Below are positions 26,980-35,556 of a stretch of DNA of 64,000 bases, in pieces. Origin of the DNA: Vreelandella nigrificans (GTDB lineage: Bacteria > Pseudomonadota > Gammaproteobacteria > Pseudomonadales > Halomonadaceae); contig NZ_NWUX01000008.1 in assembly GCF_002374315.1 (NCBI RefSeq), forward strand, positions 1 through 64,000, written 5' to 3'. The notes beneath the pieces are model-generated. The model ran no database searches. It was not told the DNA's origin and saw nothing but the letters and a program-made list of their open reading frames with translations. The position numbers and the translations under genes were made by a program. How positions within the stretch are numbered: the stretch's first letter is position 1; every line of letters starts with the position of its first letter.

Positions 26980-28374
26980 ATGCCAGCGCCCAAAAAACAC
27001 ATCCTGTTCAATGCGTTCAATATGAACAGTGTCGGCCATATCAATCATGGGTTATGGACGCACCCAAGGGATAACTCGTCAGACTACAACACGCTGGAAT
27101 ACTGGACGGAGTTGGCTAAAACGCTGGAGCGTGGTCTTTTTGATGGCCTGTTCATTGCCGATATCATCGGGGTGTATGACGTTTATCAAAATAGTGTTGA
27201 GACGACGTTGCGAGAGTCAGTACAGCTGCCGCTCAATGACCCTGCCGTACTTGTCTCAGCGATGGCCGCAGTGACTCAGCATTTAGGCTTTGGTATTACC
27301 GCCAACTTAAGTTTTGAGCCGCCCTACCTCTTTGCTCGCCGCATGTCGACACTCGATCATCTAACTCGTGGCCGCGTCGGTTGGAATATCGTCACGGGGT
27401 ATCTCGATAGTGGTTCTAAAGCCGCCGGTCTCCATGGCCTTGCCCCGCATGATGAGCGCTATGACCGCGCGGACGATTACCTAGAACTACTCTACAAACT
27501 ATGGGAAGGCAGCTGGGAAGATGGTGCCGTATTGCGCGACCGCCAGGCTCGCGTGTTTAGCGACCCCGCTAAAGTGCACAAAATCATTCATCAAGGCCAT
27601 TACTACCAGATGGAGGGCTATCACCTGAGTGAACCCTCCTTGCAGCGCACGCCAGTGCTGTATCAGGCCGGTTCTTCACCCCGTGGCCAGCAGTTTGCCG
27701 CACGCCACGCAGAAGCGGTATTTATCAGTGCTCAGGATAAGGGCGAAGCAAAACGGGCAGTGGATAGCCTGCGCCGTCAAGCCGTTGAAGCGGGGCGCAA
27801 AGCAGACGATATCAAAATCTTCGCGGGCATAGCGATGATTACCGGCACCCACCAACAGGAAGCGCAGGATAAGTACGATGATTACCGCCGCTATGCCAGC
27901 CCCGAAGCAGGGCTTGCCCACTTTTCTAGCAGCGTCGGCATCGATTTTGATCGCTTTGAGCTGGATGAGCCGATTCACTACGGCAACAGCAATGCCATAC
28001 AGTCAGCGGCGAGCAGTGCCCAAGCCAACGCCATGACCAAGCGTAAGTTACTGGAACGCTTCAAACTAGGCAGCCGCTACCCCACCTTGGTAGGTGACCC
28101 CTCCTATATCGCCGATGAACTTGAGTCCTGGATCACTGACGTCGGCATCGACGGTTTCAACGTATCGCGCACGGTCACACCGGAAAGCTTTGAAGATATT
28201 GCCGACCTCATCGTGCCTGAACTGCAAAATCGTGGCGTCTACAAAACCAGCTACCAGGAAGGCAGCCTACGCCACAAACTCTTTGGTGCCGGGGACAAGC
28301 TTCCGAGCTATCACGCTGGGGCGCAGTATCGGAAGGAGAAAGAGCCACATGACCATAAGGAAGCCACGGTATGA
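26980..28374 (+). CDS. NtaA/SnaA/DszA-family FMN monooxygenase
   Basis: Flavin-dependent monooxygenase of 464 residues, the normal length of the NtaA/SnaA/DszA branch of LLM enzymes. Opening motif KKHILFNAFNMNSVGHINHGLW, then FDGLFIADIIGVYDVY, NLSFEPPYLFARRMSTLDHLTRGRVGWNIVTGYLDS, DERYDRADDYLELLYKLWEGSWEDGAV and VLYQAGSSPRGQQFAARHAEAVFIS are diagnostic. DszA opens sulfones and NtaA cleaves C-N bonds; beside two SfnB enzymes and MetQ-like proteins a sulfone or related organosulfur substrate is likely. It overlaps the next binding-protein gene by four bases. Needs a flavin reductase supplied from elsewhere. Confidence 0.9.
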   Translation: MPAPKKHILFNAFNMNSVGHINHGLWTHPRDNSSDYNTLEYWTELAKTLERGLFDGLFIADIIGVYDVYQNSVETTLRESVQLPLNDPAVLVSAMAAVTQHLGFGITANLSFEPPYLFARRMSTLDHLTRGRVGWNIVTGYLDSGSKAAGLHGLAPHDERYDRADDYLELLYKLWEGSWEDGAVLRDRQARVFSDPAKVHKIIHQGHYYQMEGYHLSEPSLQRTPVLYQAGSSPRGQQFAARHAEAVFISAQDKGEAKRAVDSLRRQAVEAGRKADDIKIFAGIAMITGTHQQEAQDKYDDYRRYASPEAGLAHFSSSVGIDFDRFELDEPIHYGNSNAIQSAASSAQANAMTKRKLLERFKLGSRYPTLVGDPSYIADELESWITDVGIDGFNVSRTVTPESFEDIADLIVPELQNRGVYKTSYQEGSLRHKLFGAGDKLPSYHAGAQYRKEKEPHDHKEATV

Positions 28375-29168
28375 AAGCACTGACGATAGTGATAGCGCTT
28401 ACGCTGTCAGCAACAGCAGCCTATGCAGACACTTTACGCATTGGTGTAACACCAGGTGCATTGGCAGACTCTGTCATCGTTGCAGCAGAAGAGGCCAAGC
28501 AGTTAGGAATTGATGTTGAGGTAGTCGAGTTTAGTGATTGGACAACACCTAATCTAGCATTGGCGAATGGAGATCTAGACGCTAACTATTTCCAGCATCA
28601 AGCATTTCTTGACAATGCTGTTGAGGAAAGAGGGTACCCAATCGAGTCCATTGCTTTCGGCATATTGCCCAATGTAGGCCTTTACTCGCAACGTATTGAG
28701 TCGCTGGATGATTTACAGGATGGGGCACGTGTCGCAGTCGCCAGCGATCCAGTCAATCAAGGGCGAGGCCTGCAGCTGCTGCAATCAGCTGGGTTGATAG
28801 AGCTTGACCCAAATGCAGGCGCAAAAGCCAATTTAGATAGCGTTATCACTAACCCAAAAGCGTTGCGTTTAATCGAAATAGAGGGGCCACAGCTTGTTCG
28901 AGCAATTAATGATGTGGACTTAGCCCAAGGCTATCCCTCTCATATCGTCGCAGCTGAAGCATTTGACCCTGGCAGTGCACTACTTTTTTCAGGCCTTGAA
29001 GACGAATATTATGCAATTCGTTTTGTTGCCCATCATGACAATACTGGCAATGAAAAACTACTTGAATTTATTGACTTATATCAACATTCACCTGCCGTTA
29101 GAGAACAGATTCATCGTTCCAACGCCAATGATGATCGCCTCTACAGCCTTCCCTGGCTGAATCACTAA
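28371..29168 (+). CDS. MetQ/NlpA-type binding protein, last in sfn-like operon
   Basis: Periplasmic protein of 265 residues, NlpA/MetQ family, signal peptide residues 1-19 (ATAAYADT), no lipobox. Motifs VVEFSDWTTPNLALANGDLDANYFQHQAFLDNAVEERG and GARVAVASDPVNQGRGLQLLQSAGLIELD match its partner at 23682, indicating duplication. AGGAAG precedes the start and the gene overlaps the monooxygenase (ATGA). Ends 10 bases from a convergent operon. No cognate permease nearby; MetNI at 42086-43853 is a possible transporter. Confidence 0.88.
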   Translation: MKALTIVIALTLSATAAYADTLRIGVTPGALADSVIVAAEEAKQLGIDVEVVEFSDWTTPNLALANGDLDANYFQHQAFLDNAVEERGYPIESIAFGILPNVGLYSQRIESLDDLQDGARVAVASDPVNQGRGLQLLQSAGLIELDPNAGAKANLDSVITNPKALRLIEIEGPQLVRAINDVDLAQGYPSHIVAAEAFDPGSALLFSGLEDEYYAIRFVAHHDNTGNEKLLEFIDLYQHSPAVREQIHRSNANDDRLYSLPWLNH

Positions 29169-29178
29169 TCTTACTCCC

Positions 29179-29946
29179 CTACCCCTTGGCCCAACGCCGA
29201 TAGGCAATACGGGCCAAGGCATCCAGGAAAAACCCCAGGAACCCTATCAGCACTACCATGGCCATGAGCTCCGAATAGGCTAATCGATCACGGGTATCGA
29301 GTATGTAGTAACCCAACCCAGAGCTAACGCCCAACATCTCGCAGGGCACTAGAATGATCCACAAAATACCAATGGCCAGCCGCACCCCTGTCAGGATATT
29401 TCCGAAGATGCCCGGCAGAATGACCTGAAACAGCAGCTCACGCCGAGTGGCACTCAAGCTGCGGGTTAGCTGCAACCAGCGGGGATCTAACTGCTTCACC
29501 CCAGAGGCGGTGTTCAACAAAATTGGCCATACGGCAGCAAAGGCAAGCAGAAAGTAGATCGGCTTGTTACCTACCCCTAGCACCATAACCGCGATGGGCA
29601 TCCAGGAAAGAGGCGATATCATGCGTAGAAACTGGAACACCGGCGTGGTTGCCCACTCCACGTAGTGCGACGCTCCGACCAAAAGCCCCAGCGGAATACC
29701 CAACAACAAAGCAAGCCCGAGACCTACCAACACGCGCTGCAGGCTAGCAGCAATGTGCTCATACAACTCAGCACGCCTCAGTAGCTCCGTCAAACTGGCG
29801 AGGGTTGCCTGCGGGGTAAACAGGTTACCTAGCCTGCCCAACCCATCAAGCGGCCCAAGCCAGGCCCACCAGAACAACAGTAAGGTTAAAATACCGACGC
29901 CCCCCAATAGCCAGGGGAGCGCCGCTTGTCGAATGATCCGCGTCAA
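29179..29946 (-). CDS. ABC permease, SsuC/NrtB type
   Basis: Inner-membrane permease of 255 residues with about six hydrophobic segments and the EAA loop (LTRSLSATRRELLFQVILPGIFGNILTGVRLAIGILWI). The start is TTG at 29946, which overlaps the stop of the binding-protein gene (TTGA) and has GAGGAG upstream; no early ATG exists. It completes an importer with the Tat-exported binding protein and the ATPase upstream. The substrate class (sulfonate, taurine, nitrate or cyanate-like) is not resolved, but neighbours point to organosulfur. Confidence 0.87.
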   Translation of the reverse strand: MTRIIRQAALPWLLGGVGILTLLLFWWAWLGPLDGLGRLGNLFTPQATLASLTELLRRAELYEHIAASLQRVLVGLGLALLLGIPLGLLVGASHYVEWATTPVFQFLRMISPLSWMPIAVMVLGVGNKPIYFLLAFAAVWPILLNTASGVKQLDPRWLQLTRSLSATRRELLFQVILPGIFGNILTGVRLAIGILWIILVPCEMLGVSSGLGYYILDTRDRLAYSELMAMVVLIGFLGFFLDALARIAYRRWAKG

Positions 29947-31145
29947 ACCTCGATCTCCTCATCCCGTTCAAAGCGCTCTGGAAAACCAAATGCTGAAAGA
30001 CCGCCCACAGCTTCAATACTGCGGCGAACAAAACGATCATCGACAAGATCTCTTGCCACTTCTGCAGGATCCAAGGTATCCAGAAAACCAGTATTGCCTT
30101 CGACCACGGTGTTTTTCAGTTGGCGTACCAGCTCTTCGGTGTAGCTCGGGAAGGGATACGGCTGAAAGTCGATCCGCTGGGAATTCCACTCGGGGTGCTG
30201 AATCGCTCCTGACGATAAGTAGCCTTCTCGAGCACTAGCGGGTGGGGCTAGTACTTGCTTGAGCACCTCAGGTTCATGCGGAGTATAGCGATGGGTTCCC
30301 GCCCGGGAGAGTAGCTCGGCAGCTTCTTCGCGATGATCGCGTGTCCATAATTGCGCTTTAACAATCGCATCAACGACTTTCTGTGACCACTCGGGGCGCT
30401 CTTTAAGGTCATGCTCGTGCATAAACACCACACAGCAGGCGTGCTGTTTCCAGATATCGCCTGTAAAGCGCGCCACCCGGCCAACGTTCATATGCTCTGC
30501 CAGTGCATTGAACGGTTCGGCAACAATGTAGCCGGCTATTCGACCACTGGCTAACGCCGGGGGCATATCGGAAGGAGGCATCACCACAAGGCCGACTTCA
30601 TTGTCAGCGACAGCGGTATCCGGCCCGGCGCTGACAGGGGTTAATCCCTCTTCCCGAAGCAAGCGTTGCACCACGACGTTATGGATGGAATACCAGAAAG
30701 GAACTGCGACGTGCTTACCACCCAGTTGGCTTACGTCTTCAATATCGGGGGCAACGGTCAGGCCCGAGCCATCCACGTGGTTCCACGCGACTACTTTGGC
30801 GGGCACTTGACTTCCGTAGCGCGCCCAAATCGTCATGGGTGACAGCAGGTGTATCACGTTGACTTGCCCAGAAAGAAACGCCTCAATCACCTGTGCCCAG
30901 CTTCTTAACATCACGGGCGCGTCTGCTTTTACGCCCGCTTCTTCAAACAGGCCACGATGATGGGCGACCAAAAGCGGCGCCGCATCAGTAATGGGCAAGT
31001 AACCTATGCGCACGGGAGCATCTGGCTCTTGCGCAGCTGCGCGGCTACTTAATGCAGAAAGTAGCGGGGCAGCACCTGCGGCGGTAAATAACGCAGCGAG
31101 TTTTAAAATGTCACGCCGAGTAGGGGTAGGATCATTTAAGCACAT
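29943..31145 (-). CDS. Tat-exported NrtA/CmpA-like substrate-binding protein
   Basis: Periplasmic binding protein of 400 residues. The N terminus has a twin-arginine signal (TRRDILKLAALFTAAGAAPLLSAL), unlike the Sec signals of other binding proteins here. The mature part opens VRIGYLPITDAAPLLVAHHRGLFEEAGV, characteristic of the NrtA/CmpA/TauA-like group, and continues with IEAFLSGQVNVIHLLSPMTIWARYG and IAGYIVAEPFNALAEHMNVG. Tat export implies folding or cofactor binding in the cytoplasm. It overlaps the ATPase gene by 10 bases and the permease by four. Confidence 0.88.
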   Translation of the reverse strand: MCLNDPTPTRRDILKLAALFTAAGAAPLLSALSSRAAAQEPDAPVRIGYLPITDAAPLLVAHHRGLFEEAGVKADAPVMLRSWAQVIEAFLSGQVNVIHLLSPMTIWARYGSQVPAKVVAWNHVDGSGLTVAPDIEDVSQLGGKHVAVPFWYSIHNVVVQRLLREEGLTPVSAGPDTAVADNEVGLVVMPPSDMPPALASGRIAGYIVAEPFNALAEHMNVGRVARFTGDIWKQHACCVVFMHEHDLKERPEWSQKVVDAIVKAQLWTRDHREEAAELLSRAGTHRYTPHEPEVLKQVLAPPASAREGYLSSGAIQHPEWNSQRIDFQPYPFPSYTEELVRQLKNTVVEGNTGFLDTLDPAEVARDLVDDRFVRRSIEAVGGLSAFGFPERFERDEEIEV

Positions 31146-31945
31146 GCCAGGTCTCCCTTAATGAGGTCGTTCGTTACCTTACGGCTAGAGTGTCGGAGCG
31201 TTTTGAGAATATCGATGCGCAGCAGGCCTAAGGCTTCAATGTGATCATCTCGCGGGTAAGGCAGATCAATTGACCACTCGTTGAGCGTGGTGGCGGGTGC
31301 ACCACCCAGCAGCAGCACCCGCTGAGACAGCTGAAGTGCCTCATCGATATCGTGGGTAATGAGCAGTACCGCGGTGTGGCGAGCCTTGACGATGTCGATC
31401 AATAGCGCCTGCATCTCACCTCGTGTGACTTCATCAAGCGCCCCGAAAGGCTCGTCCAGTAGCAGCACGCTTGGCTCTCTAGCCAAGCAGCGCGCCAGCG
31501 CGGTACGTTGTGCCATACCGCCTGACAACTCTTTGGGATAGCGTCGCCGGGCATGAGTGAGCCCCACAGCCTCCAATGCGTGCGCCACTTTTTCTTTACG
31601 TTGGGCGGTACTGTGCACCGGCTGACTGGCAAAGTTGAGCCCGAACCCTACATTCTGTTCGAGGTTCAACCACGGCAGCAGGCAGGGATCCTGAAAGGCT
31701 ACCGCAACACGGGGGTGCGGTTTTTTATGTGGCTGGTTAAATAACGTGACGTCACCACGCTGGGGTGACTGCAAACCACCCAGCACACGTAGCAAACTCG
31801 ATTTACCCACCCCGCTGGGGCCCAACACGGTGACGATTTCGCCAGCCTGGAGAGACGTTGAGAAATCTTCAAGTACAGGGTTCCACCCTGCCCCATCGGC
31901 ATATCCCAGCATTAGGTTATTAGCCTCAAGTACCGGCGAGGTCAT
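31136..31945 (-). CDS. ABC importer ATPase, SsuB/NrtD type
   Basis: ATPase of 269 residues. Walker A GPSGVGKS, Q-loop VAFQDPCLLPWLNLEQNVGFGL, signature LSGGMAQR, Walker [16 protein letters not shown] and the H-loop LITHDIDEALQLSQR are intact. The LSGGMAQR variant is common in SsuB/TauB/NrtD ATPases. The ATG at 31945 overlaps the stop of the upstream flavin enzyme (ATGA), with GAGGTGCTC just before; a longer frame is rejected because it runs back through that gene. Confidence 0.92.
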   Translation of the reverse strand: MTSPVLEANNLMLGYADGAGWNPVLEDFSTSLQAGEIVTVLGPSGVGKSSLLRVLGGLQSPQRGDVTLFNQPHKKPHPRVAVAFQDPCLLPWLNLEQNVGFGLNFASQPVHSTAQRKEKVAHALEAVGLTHARRRYPKELSGGMAQRTALARCLAREPSVLLLDEPFGALDEVTRGEMQALLIDIVKARHTAVLLITHDIDEALQLSQRVLLLGGAPATTLNEWSIDLPYPRDDHIEALGLLRIDILKTLRHSSRKVTNDLIKGDLACA

Positions 31946-33015
31946 ATAAAGAGCACCTCTTGATGACGCAGCAGCTCGGCTTTCAGCTGCACCACGCTGG
32001 GCGTGATGATGGGAATAAATGCGGCTTCCCCCCATCTACGGGCGAAGCCATTGGCTGCGTTATGCACATACGCCTTACCACCTGAGGCCTGTAGCTCTAG
32101 CTGGGCGGCATTTGCCACGACTTCAGCCAGCGTCAAACGTATCGCAAAGAGTTCAGCAGGGTGCTTGATAAAGCGCTGTTTGCTTAGCCCCTTCTGCAAC
32201 TGCTTGCCTGCATGGCTTAAGTGCCGATCCACCCCTTCGTAGTCATCGCGCAGCGCTGAACGTGTGGGTCCAAGTTGCTGTTTGGCTGCTACTAAACAGC
32301 GGCGAGCCAACCCAATTGACATGCCACATTGCATGGCCAAGAACGCTGGCCGAACCTGCGGTAAAAAGTTATTGGCTGAATGGGAAATGACCCACTCATC
32401 TGTTAGTGAGGCATTTTCAACCTTGATGGAGGCCGTATTGCTTGCCCTTAGTGCGATTAGATCCAGATCGTCGCTGCGATTAATCCCAGCTAAATGGCTG
32501 GGCAGCGCCGCAATCAGCGGCTGTTCATTTTCGACCTCCACTGCGGCTGCCACCACAAAGCCTTCTTTTCGCAAGTTGGTGGCCCAAGGCAACACGCCAT
32601 CGAGTAATCGCTTACTATCATCAATAGGCTTTCGAACGGCGATGCCCAACGACTCAATGCCAGCCAAGTATTTCATGGCATTGGATAGTCCTGTCGCACC
32701 GGCCAGCTCACCGCTTAGCAAAGAAGGCAACAACCGTTCTCTTAGCTCAGGGTTATCGCCTTGCAGCAAATACTCAATAAACGCGCGGTGCCCCCAAAAA
32801 ACAAAGGCAGCCGTTAATGACTGGGAGGCCACCTGAGCGATGGCCTCGACACTGTCAGCCACCTCACCACCTACGCCTCCCAGTGAGGTGGGTACGCCTA
32901 TTTTAAACACCTCATCAGCGGCCAGCTTGGGTAAGAGCTCGGCTTCGTTGATATGGCCCGAATCCAGTAGGTCGGCATGCTCGGTTAACCATTGGTTAAG
33001 ATGATCACTGATCAT
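31942..33015 (-). CDS. Acyl-CoA dehydrogenase-like flavin enzyme, divergent
   Basis: Protein of 357 residues from the ATG at 33015, which overlaps the preceding gene by 11 bases. Acyl-CoA dehydrogenase fold: KIGVPTSLGGVGGEVADSVEAIAQVASQSLTAAFVFWGHRAFIEYL, then AGATGLSNAMKYLAGIESLGI, and a C-terminal bundle with LQASGGKAYVHNAANGFARRWGEAAFIPIITPS. It lacks the RNARTHTLHDP signature of the SfnB paralogs and is shorter, so it is the most diverged of the five such proteins in the window. Probably a flavin monooxygenase or desulfurizing enzyme for the compound imported by the following ABC genes. Confidence 0.75.
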   Translation of the reverse strand: MISDHLNQWLTEHADLLDSGHINEAELLPKLAADEVFKIGVPTSLGGVGGEVADSVEAIAQVASQSLTAAFVFWGHRAFIEYLLQGDNPELRERLLPSLLSGELAGATGLSNAMKYLAGIESLGIAVRKPIDDSKRLLDGVLPWATNLRKEGFVVAAAVEVENEQPLIAALPSHLAGINRSDDLDLIALRASNTASIKVENASLTDEWVISHSANNFLPQVRPAFLAMQCGMSIGLARRCLVAAKQQLGPTRSALRDDYEGVDRHLSHAGKQLQKGLSKQRFIKHPAELFAIRLTLAEVVANAAQLELQASGGKAYVHNAANGFARRWGEAAFIPIITPSVVQLKAELLRHQEVLFI

Positions 33016-33568
33016 TGCCCCCTCCCCAGCGGTACGCTGCCAACTCTGGATTGAGCGGCGTTCGCGCAAAGCTATTGGCAAAATTGCATAGCGTCGCCAA
33101 GCTAACGCCAAGAATGACCTCCAGCGCCTGCTGTTGATCAAACCCTGCCTCTAGGAAAGAGTTGAGTGAGTCTTCACTAACGGCACCACGGTTAGCAATC
33201 ACCTCTCGCGTGAAGGCAGCGAGTGCCTCATAGCGCGTATCCGGCAACTCTCCTCTTGCACGTAAAGCCTCAATGACCTCCTCCGATAATTTCGCCTTGT
33301 TTTTGGCGATGGCAGTATGGCCTGCGACACAAAAGCTGCAGCCATGGGTCGTGGCGGCCGTTAACTGGATAACCTCCCGCTCAGCCAAGCTTAAACTAGC
33401 ACGCGCATTGATCGCCGAGACGGTTAAATAGGTTTCCAACGCCACCGGCGCGTTGGCTAATACTTTTAAAAGATTTGGCAGATAGCCGGATTGCTCTTGG
33501 GCTTTCTGTAACCACGGCAGCGCTTCAGCGGGTGCATTTTCAAGTGTTCTTAAGGTAACCAAAGACAT
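33005..33568 (-). CDS. AhpD/carboxymuconolactone decarboxylase-like protein
   Basis: Protein of 187 residues in the CMD/AhpD superfamily. The redox motif is present as CSFCVAGHT (CxxC with a nearby His) at about residues 76-84, followed by the helix KLSEEVIEALRARGELPD. Such proteins are peroxidase-like reductants or isomerases; members of the peroxidase-related group accompany flavin monooxygenases. AGGAGG precedes the ATG. First gene of a five-gene minus-strand operon and divergent from an AraC regulator. It may protect against peroxide from uncoupled flavin enzymes; inference. Confidence 0.85.
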   Translation of the reverse strand: MSLVTLRTLENAPAEALPWLQKAQEQSGYLPNLLKVLANAPVALETYLTVSAINARASLSLAEREVIQLTAATTHGCSFCVAGHTAIAKNKAKLSEEVIEALRARGELPDTRYEALAAFTREVIANRGAVSEDSLNSFLEAGFDQQQALEVILGVSLATLCNFANSFARTPLNPELAAYRWGGGNDQ

Positions 33569-33631
33569 TTCCAGACCTCCTGATAAGTAAGTAACGAAAT
33601 CTTAGTAGTCAGGGGCATAGCGCTGAATACT

Positions 33632-34585
33632 ATGGAGTCGTCGAAACTTGCTCTAGAGTGTTTCCGTTATATGAATTACTCACGTTCTCCTACCGATTGG
33701 TTATTAGAATTTATCGACCCAAAGGCGCGCCTTTTTCATACCGGCAATTATTGCGGTCGCTGGAAGGCCTCGTCTCATGGGCATGCCAACGCGAGCTTTC
33801 ATTTGGTTGTTTCTGGGAATTGCTGGCTACATCTTGAAGGAGTAGCACCAGAACCTCTCACGGCGGGCGATGGTGTCTTAATACTCCGAGACGTACCTTT
33901 TTGGTTGTCAAGCAGCGAAGCGACATCTGCGTTAACAGCAATACCCGTGACGCAGATGCAGCCGTTCACTCCCCACTCAACTAACGAAACCGGTTTAGTT
34001 TGTGGCTTTTTTGAAGTAACGCCTGGTATTGGCCAGTGGGTAATAGAGGATTTACCCAACTTTATTATTTTCCGCCAATCATCCATCAGCATGCCGCAAA
34101 TACCGGTCATCTTTTCGCTCATTGTTGAAGAAACGCAGCGCGAACAGTCGCCCTCTCCCAGTTTATTAACGCGTTTAAGCGACTTGCTATTGGTTTATGT
34201 ACTGCGTGAGCGCCTGCAACATTTGGATGAGTTGGGCGGTGTGTTTGCACTAGTCTCTTCGACCACGTTGCTTCCTTTATTAGAGCGCTTGGTCGCCGAA
34301 CCCGATGCCGCTTGGACACTGCAAACCATGGCTGACACAGTGGGCATGTCGCGTTCTGCCTTTTTTAAACATTTTAACGACTGCACTGGTCAATCACCGG
34401 GGCAGGTGCTGTTAATGCTGAGGATGAAAATGGCCGCGCGTCACTTGCACAACAATCGTTCAGTGATAGAGGCAGCCGATTTGGTCGGTTATAAATCATT
34501 GGCTGCCTTTACTCGTGCCTTTTCACGTTTTTATGGCGAAGCACCCGGTGCTTTTCGCCGTCATGCTAAGCAGCTATCCGCCTGA
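33632..34585 (+). CDS. AraC-family regulator with cupin sensor
   Basis: Transcription regulator of 317 residues. The N-terminal half (about residues 20-190) is a cupin-like AraC ligand domain of the cupin_6 type (SFHLVVSGNCWLHLEG, PLTAGDGVLILRDVPFWL). The C-terminal 95 residues hold two helix-turn-helix units (WTLQTMADTVGMSRSAFFKHF and VIEAADLVGYKSLAAFTRAFSRFYGEAPGAFRR). Divergent from the AhpD-like/ABC operon, 63 bases apart, which it probably controls. Neither the first ATG nor the alternative at 33671 has a strong ribosome site. The 3' end overlaps the convergent serine acetyltransferase gene by 12 bases. Confidence 0.88.
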   Translation: MESSKLALECFRYMNYSRSPTDWLLEFIDPKARLFHTGNYCGRWKASSHGHANASFHLVVSGNCWLHLEGVAPEPLTAGDGVLILRDVPFWLSSSEATSALTAIPVTQMQPFTPHSTNETGLVCGFFEVTPGIGQWVIEDLPNFIIFRQSSISMPQIPVIFSLIVEETQREQSPSPSLLTRLSDLLLVYVLRERLQHLDELGGVFALVSSTTLLPLLERLVAEPDAAWTLQTMADTVGMSRSAFFKHFNDCTGQSPGQVLLMLRMKMAARHLHNNRSVIEAADLVGYKSLAAFTRAFSRFYGEAPGAFRRHAKQLSA

Positions 34586-35512
34586 AGGGTGATCATCCAC
34601 CGACTGCCGCAGTACCGCCTGAGTAATCCTGCTACCTGGAGGTACATCGCGGGTTAGCCAAACGTTGCCGCCAATCACAGCGCCGCGGCCAATGGTGATA
34701 CGGCCAAGAATGGTGGCACCGGCATAGATCACCACGTCGTCTTCCACAATGGGGTGGCGTGGCTCGCCTTTGGTGAGTGCACCCTGATCGTCCTCATCGA
34801 ATCTTACCGCTCCTAGCGTCACCGCCTGATAAAGGCGTACCCGCTCACCAATGACCGCCGTTTCACCGACCACAACCCCCGTGCCGTGGTCGATAAAGAA
34901 ATGGCTGCCAATCGTTGCGCCAGGATGAATATCAATACCGGTCACCGAGTGGGCTTTTTCGGCAATGATCCTTGCGATGATTCTCAGCCCCTCCACATAG
35001 AACACATTTGCGATGCGATGATGAATAATGGCTAATAGCCCTGGGTAGCAAAGCAAAATTTCGTCTACCGAGGACGCTGCCGGGTCGCCGCGATAGGCAG
35101 CTATCACGTCCTGATCTAATTGCCGACGTAGTGCAGGCAGCATGGTGGCAAAACGACGGACAAATTCATTCGCTTTACGATCTTGAGCCTGGGATTCCAG
35201 GCGCGGCTGCTGGCAACTCAGTTCTAAACGCACTTGGGTCACCAGAATATTCAACGCGTGGCCAAGCTGATGCCCCACATAAAAATCCTCACTCTCCTTT
35301 TTGAGATCGGAGGGGCCCAAGCGCATAGGAAATAAGATGCCGCACAAGGCATCAATCACCTCATGTATATGGCGGTGAGCAGGAAGCTCACGGGTGCCCA
35401 GGTCGGTTTCCCTGCCTTGGCGCTCGCGCCACTCGTGTCTTACCTGGCGTAACTCTGTCACCACACTGTCTAATGGCCATGGAGATGGCTCATTGTGGTT
35501 TTTTTCACTCAT
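34574..35512 (-). CDS. cysE: Serine O-acetyltransferase (EpsC/CysE)
   Basis: Makes O-acetylserine from serine and acetyl-CoA, the carbon acceptor for sulfide in cysteine synthesis. From the ATG at 35512 the protein has 312 residues. A long N-terminal helical domain (about 1-180) precedes the left-handed beta-helix hexapeptide domain, with GIDIHPGATIGSHFFIDHGTGVVVGETAVIGERVRLYQAVTLGA (catalytic Asp-His pair in the HGTG segment) and IVEDDVVIYAGATILGRITIGRGAVIGGNVWLTRDVPPGS. This architecture fits the longer EpsC-type enzymes. Last gene of the ssuD-ssuE-ssuA-sfnB operon, so sulfite release and acceptor synthesis are co-expressed. Confidence 0.92.
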   Translation of the reverse strand: MSEKNHNEPSPWPLDSVVTELRQVRHEWRERQGRETDLGTRELPAHRHIHEVIDALCGILFPMRLGPSDLKKESEDFYVGHQLGHALNILVTQVRLELSCQQPRLESQAQDRKANEFVRRFATMLPALRRQLDQDVIAAYRGDPAASSVDEILLCYPGLLAIIHHRIANVFYVEGLRIIARIIAEKAHSVTGIDIHPGATIGSHFFIDHGTGVVVGETAVIGERVRLYQAVTLGAVRFDEDDQGALTKGEPRHPIVEDDVVIYAGATILGRITIGRGAVIGGNVWLTRDVPPGSRITQAVLRQSVDDHPSGG

Positions 35513-35556
35513 CTCAGCGTGGGCCTCTTTTTTCAAGCGTTGATAGTTTGCCCTGA

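Noticed and set aside
23682..29168. The two similar MetQ-like genes as ends of a composite transposon
   Set aside because: They are ordinary diverged coding paralogs, not direct repeats with flanking duplications, and no transposase is present.
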